Assembly (NCBI GenBank): GCA_037576195.1
Contig: CM075101.1
Span: 13,454,001 to 13,518,000, forward strand
Direction of reading: 5' to 3'
Origin: Phytoseiulus persimilis
Taxonomy: Eukaryota > Arthropoda > Arachnida > Mesostigmata > Phytoseiidae
Length of the DNA stretch: 64,000 bases
The notes under the pieces: generated by a model
The model's input: only the letters and a program-made list of their open reading frames with translations
Told to the model about the DNA's origin: nothing
Database searches by the model: none
Made by a program: the position numbers and the translations under genes
Shown here: piece after piece, positions 61,001-64,000 of the stretch
Layout of the letters: each line of letters starts with the position of its first letter
Numbering within the stretch: the first letter of the stretch is position 1

Positions 61001-61580
61001 GATTTCCTGATTTTCCAACAAAACGCCTCCTTCAAGTCGGATGCTGAACTCCGGAATGGAACCGCGTATCTTATCCGAAAAACGAACGTTCTTGCATGCA
61101 CACAGAAAATTACGGAAGAACTTCTAACGAAAATGTTCCCTAAGCATGATAGGAATCTTCGGAACACAGACCGAACTCTGCCCCAAACGCAAAAAAGCAT
61201 CGAGCCATCATTATGGAGTCAATGAATACCAGCCCCAAATGCATATCACCCCATCAATAAAGAGAGAGTTGACGGAATGACCCGCTCAGAATGTGATCTT
61301 GTACGTATCTCAAACCGAGCCAAGATCAATGGCCCCGTACCCATACGAACATTTCTTCCGCATCAGACAACTCGGTCACTGGAAAAACTCCGAGTGGGTA
61401 TTCCCAAGGCCGAAATTGATACCTACCTTGACCGAGAGCTTGAATCCGGAGAATTTAGTTCCTGTAAAATGTGTTCATGCTCTGCCCTCGCATTCAAGAT
61501 ACCGTGATTGGCTGTCATTATGACCATTAGTCCTGGCTCGCTTTGGATCCATTGTCCCGCCATAATTACCATCCCTCCTC
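58010..61580 (+). other. Cluster of coding-like segments, gene structure unresolved
   Basis: Plus-strand pieces with protein-like character are 58513-58704 (MFDRKFMGGAKYF) and 58867-59205 (ELRVCSAKELCVTLPRG). Others are 59205-59370 (ASLRIMSDNCTKTMHSDFE, then LPPGRRCNVQLYNFGP) and 59560-59840, ending at CTGCG|GTGAGC (RIVTISFWEQQSGELEY). Further pieces are 59870-60096 (FQIRDQIIEVSDTSG), 60148-60603 (VCIGGAANNSICRDTRSS) and 61332-61523 (MAPYPYEHFFRIRQLGHW). A cysteine-bearing secreted protein with CUB-like parts is conceivable. On the minus strand 59147-59863 is open for 238 codons, longer than expected by chance, so the coding strand itself is uncertain. A poly-G run occurs near 58337. Confidence 0.3.
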
Positions 61581-61784
61581 TTTATAAATCAGTCTTCAGC
61601 GGTTAATCGGGTTGGGTCGCTACGGCAGTCAACGTTGCCCCAATGCATTGGCTCCATTGACAGCGGAAAGCATGTGGGCGAGTAGCTCAGCTCGTTTGAG
61701 CCGAACCCCCTTTCACCTGTTGGGGATACCCTTGCCTCCCTCAAATGACAATGCTGCGACACTGTGCCGAGCTCTTCGGGAGCG

Positions 61785-62732
61785 ATGGTGCCTACTACAG
61801 CGATTGTGAGCTTCGCCGCTATTTTCTCTGTGACTCTCGCTGGTAAACAAGTTCAGCTCTCGACACATGGGAGGAGCCAGTCAAATGTTGTGCCGTCAAG
61901 ATACTCCCCTCAAAGAGCTCATAGGAGAGTTCAAGAGCCTCTCTATAGTGCGAGTGAAATGTTTCGCGCCTTCTCTGATTTCGACACTCCATCGATCTCG
62001 AACCATATCGACGACCATGGACCAGTGAACTACATGTCGTTTGGGGGCATACAGCCTCAGCATTTGAGTACCATACTGTCGCACTTGGGGATAAACAGCT
62101 TGGAACGCCTACATCGGATGCCGGTTGTGGCTGAACACCTCTACGGAACGCCTGAAAGGGTGAGTTGATGTCTATAGGAAGAAACTTGCTCGAAAAATAC
62201 AGACTCCAGCGGGAGGTCACGACTCACCACTTTGGAAATTTTCCACATTGGGAAGGTGTCAGCTTTCTGGCGAAAATTCATGCCTAGTAAATGTCTGGGC
62301 TCGGGCTCCCGGGATACAAGGGGAACACTCGACCTCTGTTTCCTATTGAATATTGGTCTCTGGTGGAGAGGGGCACCACTTGAGTTTTCAAGTCTTCGTA
62401 TCCTCGACTCCGGTCAGGCAACGAAATGGATTTGCGGAACTAATCGCACAACTGTGATGAAGTTGTGATGAACAAGTATTGAAGCTGTGATGCACAAGTG
62501 ATGAAGAACATCTACCCACAAAAACGCGAACCTTCCACAGGTCATTATCAAAGATCGTTCGGGCCCGCCTAAAAAGATTCATGGATTCATTCAATCCTTT
62601 CACACGGTGAAAACCATCGACCATGGAGGCCGAACAGTGGAAGGATCCAAGAGACACTCCGGCGGCTTACCCGAGGGTGACTTCAGCGATTACACCGGAT
62701 ACGAAGATTTCGAGTTCCCACCGGACTGGTAG
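61785..62732 (+). CDS. Secreted protein, novel GYEDF-FPPDW family, copy C
   Basis: Exons 61785-62159 and 62541-62732 are joined by a phase-0 intron (GTGAGT to CCTTCCACAG), giving 188 residues. The signal peptide is MVPTTAIVSFAAIFSVTLAG. A longer, basic linker follows, containing SRYSPQRAHRRVQEP. The family core is then LSTILSHLGINSLERL and VAEHLYGTPER at the exon end. Exon 2 has VIIKDRSGPPKK, SFHTVKTIDHGG, an acidic/Gly spacer and the C-terminus GYEDFEFPPDW before TAG. Compared with copy A it is in the opposite orientation and well diverged in the linker, while the intron position and all three motifs are kept. That argues for selection on the protein. An alternative is a short first intron at LAG|GTAAAC; I kept the continuous reading. 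Confidence 0.8.
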
Positions 62733-63235
62733 ACCACATTCAGTTCCGTTTCGTCCCGTCCGTAAAGATACCATCCCGAGCTGAAAATATCTGAATTAGG
62801 TTGATATGTGAATCGACTCGTCGCATCCCTCTTCAAACACCCCAACTGGCTTTGAAACTTCGTTCACTAGGAACTGGGTGTATTTCCTCCAACAAGAACC
62901 TCAGAATGCACCCTCTCAACCTGGTGGCATAGAAAAATATGTTCTGCTAGGAACTCGACGTCAAGGGATGCGAATCAAGCCGGAATGAATTGGTGCGGCA
63001 CTTCTGAGTCGACGCTTTAGGCGTAATCCCCAGATTTTGTGTTGCAAGCGCGTCCTCGCTCAATTAGAGATTCAGAGTGCATCATGTTAGGGCTTAGCTT
63101 AATTTATAGTGTAAAATAATTCCTCTCAGTTGCTTCCGGCCGTTGAGATCACAACATGGCCTGAGTGCACGTTGGTACGCATTTCAATAAAACAAGTTTC
63201 TCGAGGCTCCCCACAATTTCGTTTTTCCAACACTT
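62733..63235. other. Intergenic stretch, nothing recognised
   Basis: No coding-like frame, RNA gene or repeat was seen between the stop of copy C and the acceptor at 63238. Confidence 0.5.
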
Positions 63236-63238
63236 AGA

Positions 63239-63520
63239 CCTGTGTTCACACCGAACGTTCAACGAGGCATCGGGAAATGCGGATTTCGAAACGGCTGTGT
63301 TTATATTTTCGCCGATAACTTACGCGAAGAAACATCAAAGAAAGTCGCAAACGTTGTTTCTTGGATCCTGATCGGGATGTATCCTAAAGCATGCGGCAAG
63401 GTCCTTCACGCTAAAGTCGAACGCAAGAGTACGTGCCAGGCATTTCGATCGAAGCGCGGGGAATCCGCACCGTCTGCTTCTACAGATCTTAACATGGGAT
63501 GCTTTGCTACCAGAAAATAG
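63239..63520 (+). CDS. Probable terminal exon of an unidentified gene
   Basis: After a strong acceptor (TTTTTCCAACACTTAG, phase 2) the frame reads VFTPNVQRGIGKCGFRNG and VYIFADNLREETSKKVAN. It continues WILIGMYPKACGKVLHAKVE and ends in a basic/Ser tail at TAG (63518-63520). The central part faintly recalls a BEN domain (a CVY strand, then a helix pair before a basic stretch). That is only a suggestion, since one exon is visible. Upstream exons were not found in the window between copy C and this exon. Confidence 0.35.
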   Translation, partial: PVFTPNVQRGIGKCGFRNGCVYIFADNLREETSKKVANVVSWILIGMYPKACGKVLHAKVERKSTCQAFRSKRGESAPSASTDLNMGCFATRK

Positions 63521-64000
63521 CTACGGTAGCTAGCTGACATCAATGCATTCTCAACACTGGAAGAGTGCTGCTCTGAAAGACGTGCTGCTCTGAAAGACAT
63601 GCTGCGTCCCTTCATTGTTCATGTGAGAAGCGTTGCGTTAGAAGGTGCAAGAGTCACCGGATTTCTGAGCCCATATGAATCATAGTCTTCATTGAGAGTT
63701 CGGCGAGAAACGACGAACAGTGGTAAGAATGCTGAATCTTTGAATGGCTCACAAGCTCGCACTTTCGAAGAAGATCGAGCTCCTTCCCCCAGAGCTTAGC
63801 GGCGCAACAGCTTCGTTCGAGAAGCACCACCGCACGATTCAAATCTATTTCTAGCGTAATTCGAACTGTGACATGTTCCTGGACTGAATCGCTGCTCACA
63901 CCGGGACATCGAGAATAAATGAATGCCCGACATTGTCAAAAGCTCGGGCTCCATTATCATTTGAAAGCATCTCTCATTGGGAAATCAAATGCCATCTCTG
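63521..64000. other. Right-edge stretch, nothing recognised
   Basis: It contains a short direct repeat, GTGCTGCTCTGAAAGAC, twice near 63567-63600. No coding exon or RNA gene was identified. Confidence 0.5.

Noticed and set aside
61675-61735. tRNA-like stretch (GGGCGAGTAGCTCAGCTCG)
   Set aside because: It resembles a tRNA D-arm and box A, but no T-loop (GGTTCGANTCC), no pairing acceptor stem and no anticodon arm follow. At most it is a tRNA-derived fragment.
1-64000. CRISPR array, rRNA genes or bacterial operon structure
   Set aside because: No regularly spaced repeats, no rRNA-like sequence and no tandem unspliced genes were seen. The window is plainly eukaryotic.

Overview
This is eukaryotic nuclear DNA of intermediate GC content, with small exons, mostly short GT-AG introns (about 50-150 bp) and no operons. 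An alpha-2-macroglobulin-type thioester protein with many short introns, an ELOVL elongase, an M14 carboxypeptidase and arthropod-style transposon relics suggest an arthropod. A chelicerate such as a mite or tick is my best guess, but this is inference. All gene models were joined by eye from splice signals and reading-frame phase.

Layout. The left edge (1 to about 720) carries what look like the last exons of an unidentified gene running in from outside. Bases 0.7-19.4 kb are gene-poor and full of decayed coding-like fragments, including probable BEL/Pao retrotransposon pieces near 8.3-8.9 kb. A Ty1/copia integrase-end relic (18.2-18.6 kb) sits between two direct repeats that may be decayed LTRs. 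An ELOVL fatty-acid elongase occupies 19.77-23.54 kb (minus) and carries a 260-bp hAT-like MITE with an 8-bp target-site duplication in its last intron. A secreted M14 carboxypeptidase lies at 26.37-27.94 kb (minus), a BTB-domain gene at 28.39-29.68 kb (plus), and an unidentified helical, possibly FANCE-like gene at 31.85-33.25 kb (minus).

The largest gene is a 24-exon alpha-2-macroglobulin/thioester-protein gene at 35.77-46.73 kb (plus). Every splice junction keeps phase and the model gives 1,548 residues, with an intact GCGEQ thioester. Its bait region includes a small skippable exon isolated between two large introns.

From 48.4 to 62.8 kb the window becomes a locus of small, apparently undescribed secreted proteins. 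There is a basic, dibasic-rich precursor (48.89-49.39 kb, minus) and a two-exon family with one intact copy at 52.61-53.24 kb (minus), a dead copy at 57.14-57.75 kb (minus) and a second intact, more diverged copy at 61.79-62.73 kb (plus). The dead copy lies in a diverged segmental duplication that appears to cover about 48.4-54 kb and 55.0-58 kb. Between 58.5 and 61.5 kb there are several coding-like segments I could not join into a gene. A probable terminal exon lies at 63.24-63.52 kb.

By function the recognised genes are independent: lipid elongation in the ER, extracellular proteolysis, a BTB protein, and extracellular protease inhibition or innate immunity. Nothing suggests co-regulation, apart from several secreted products being neighbours.
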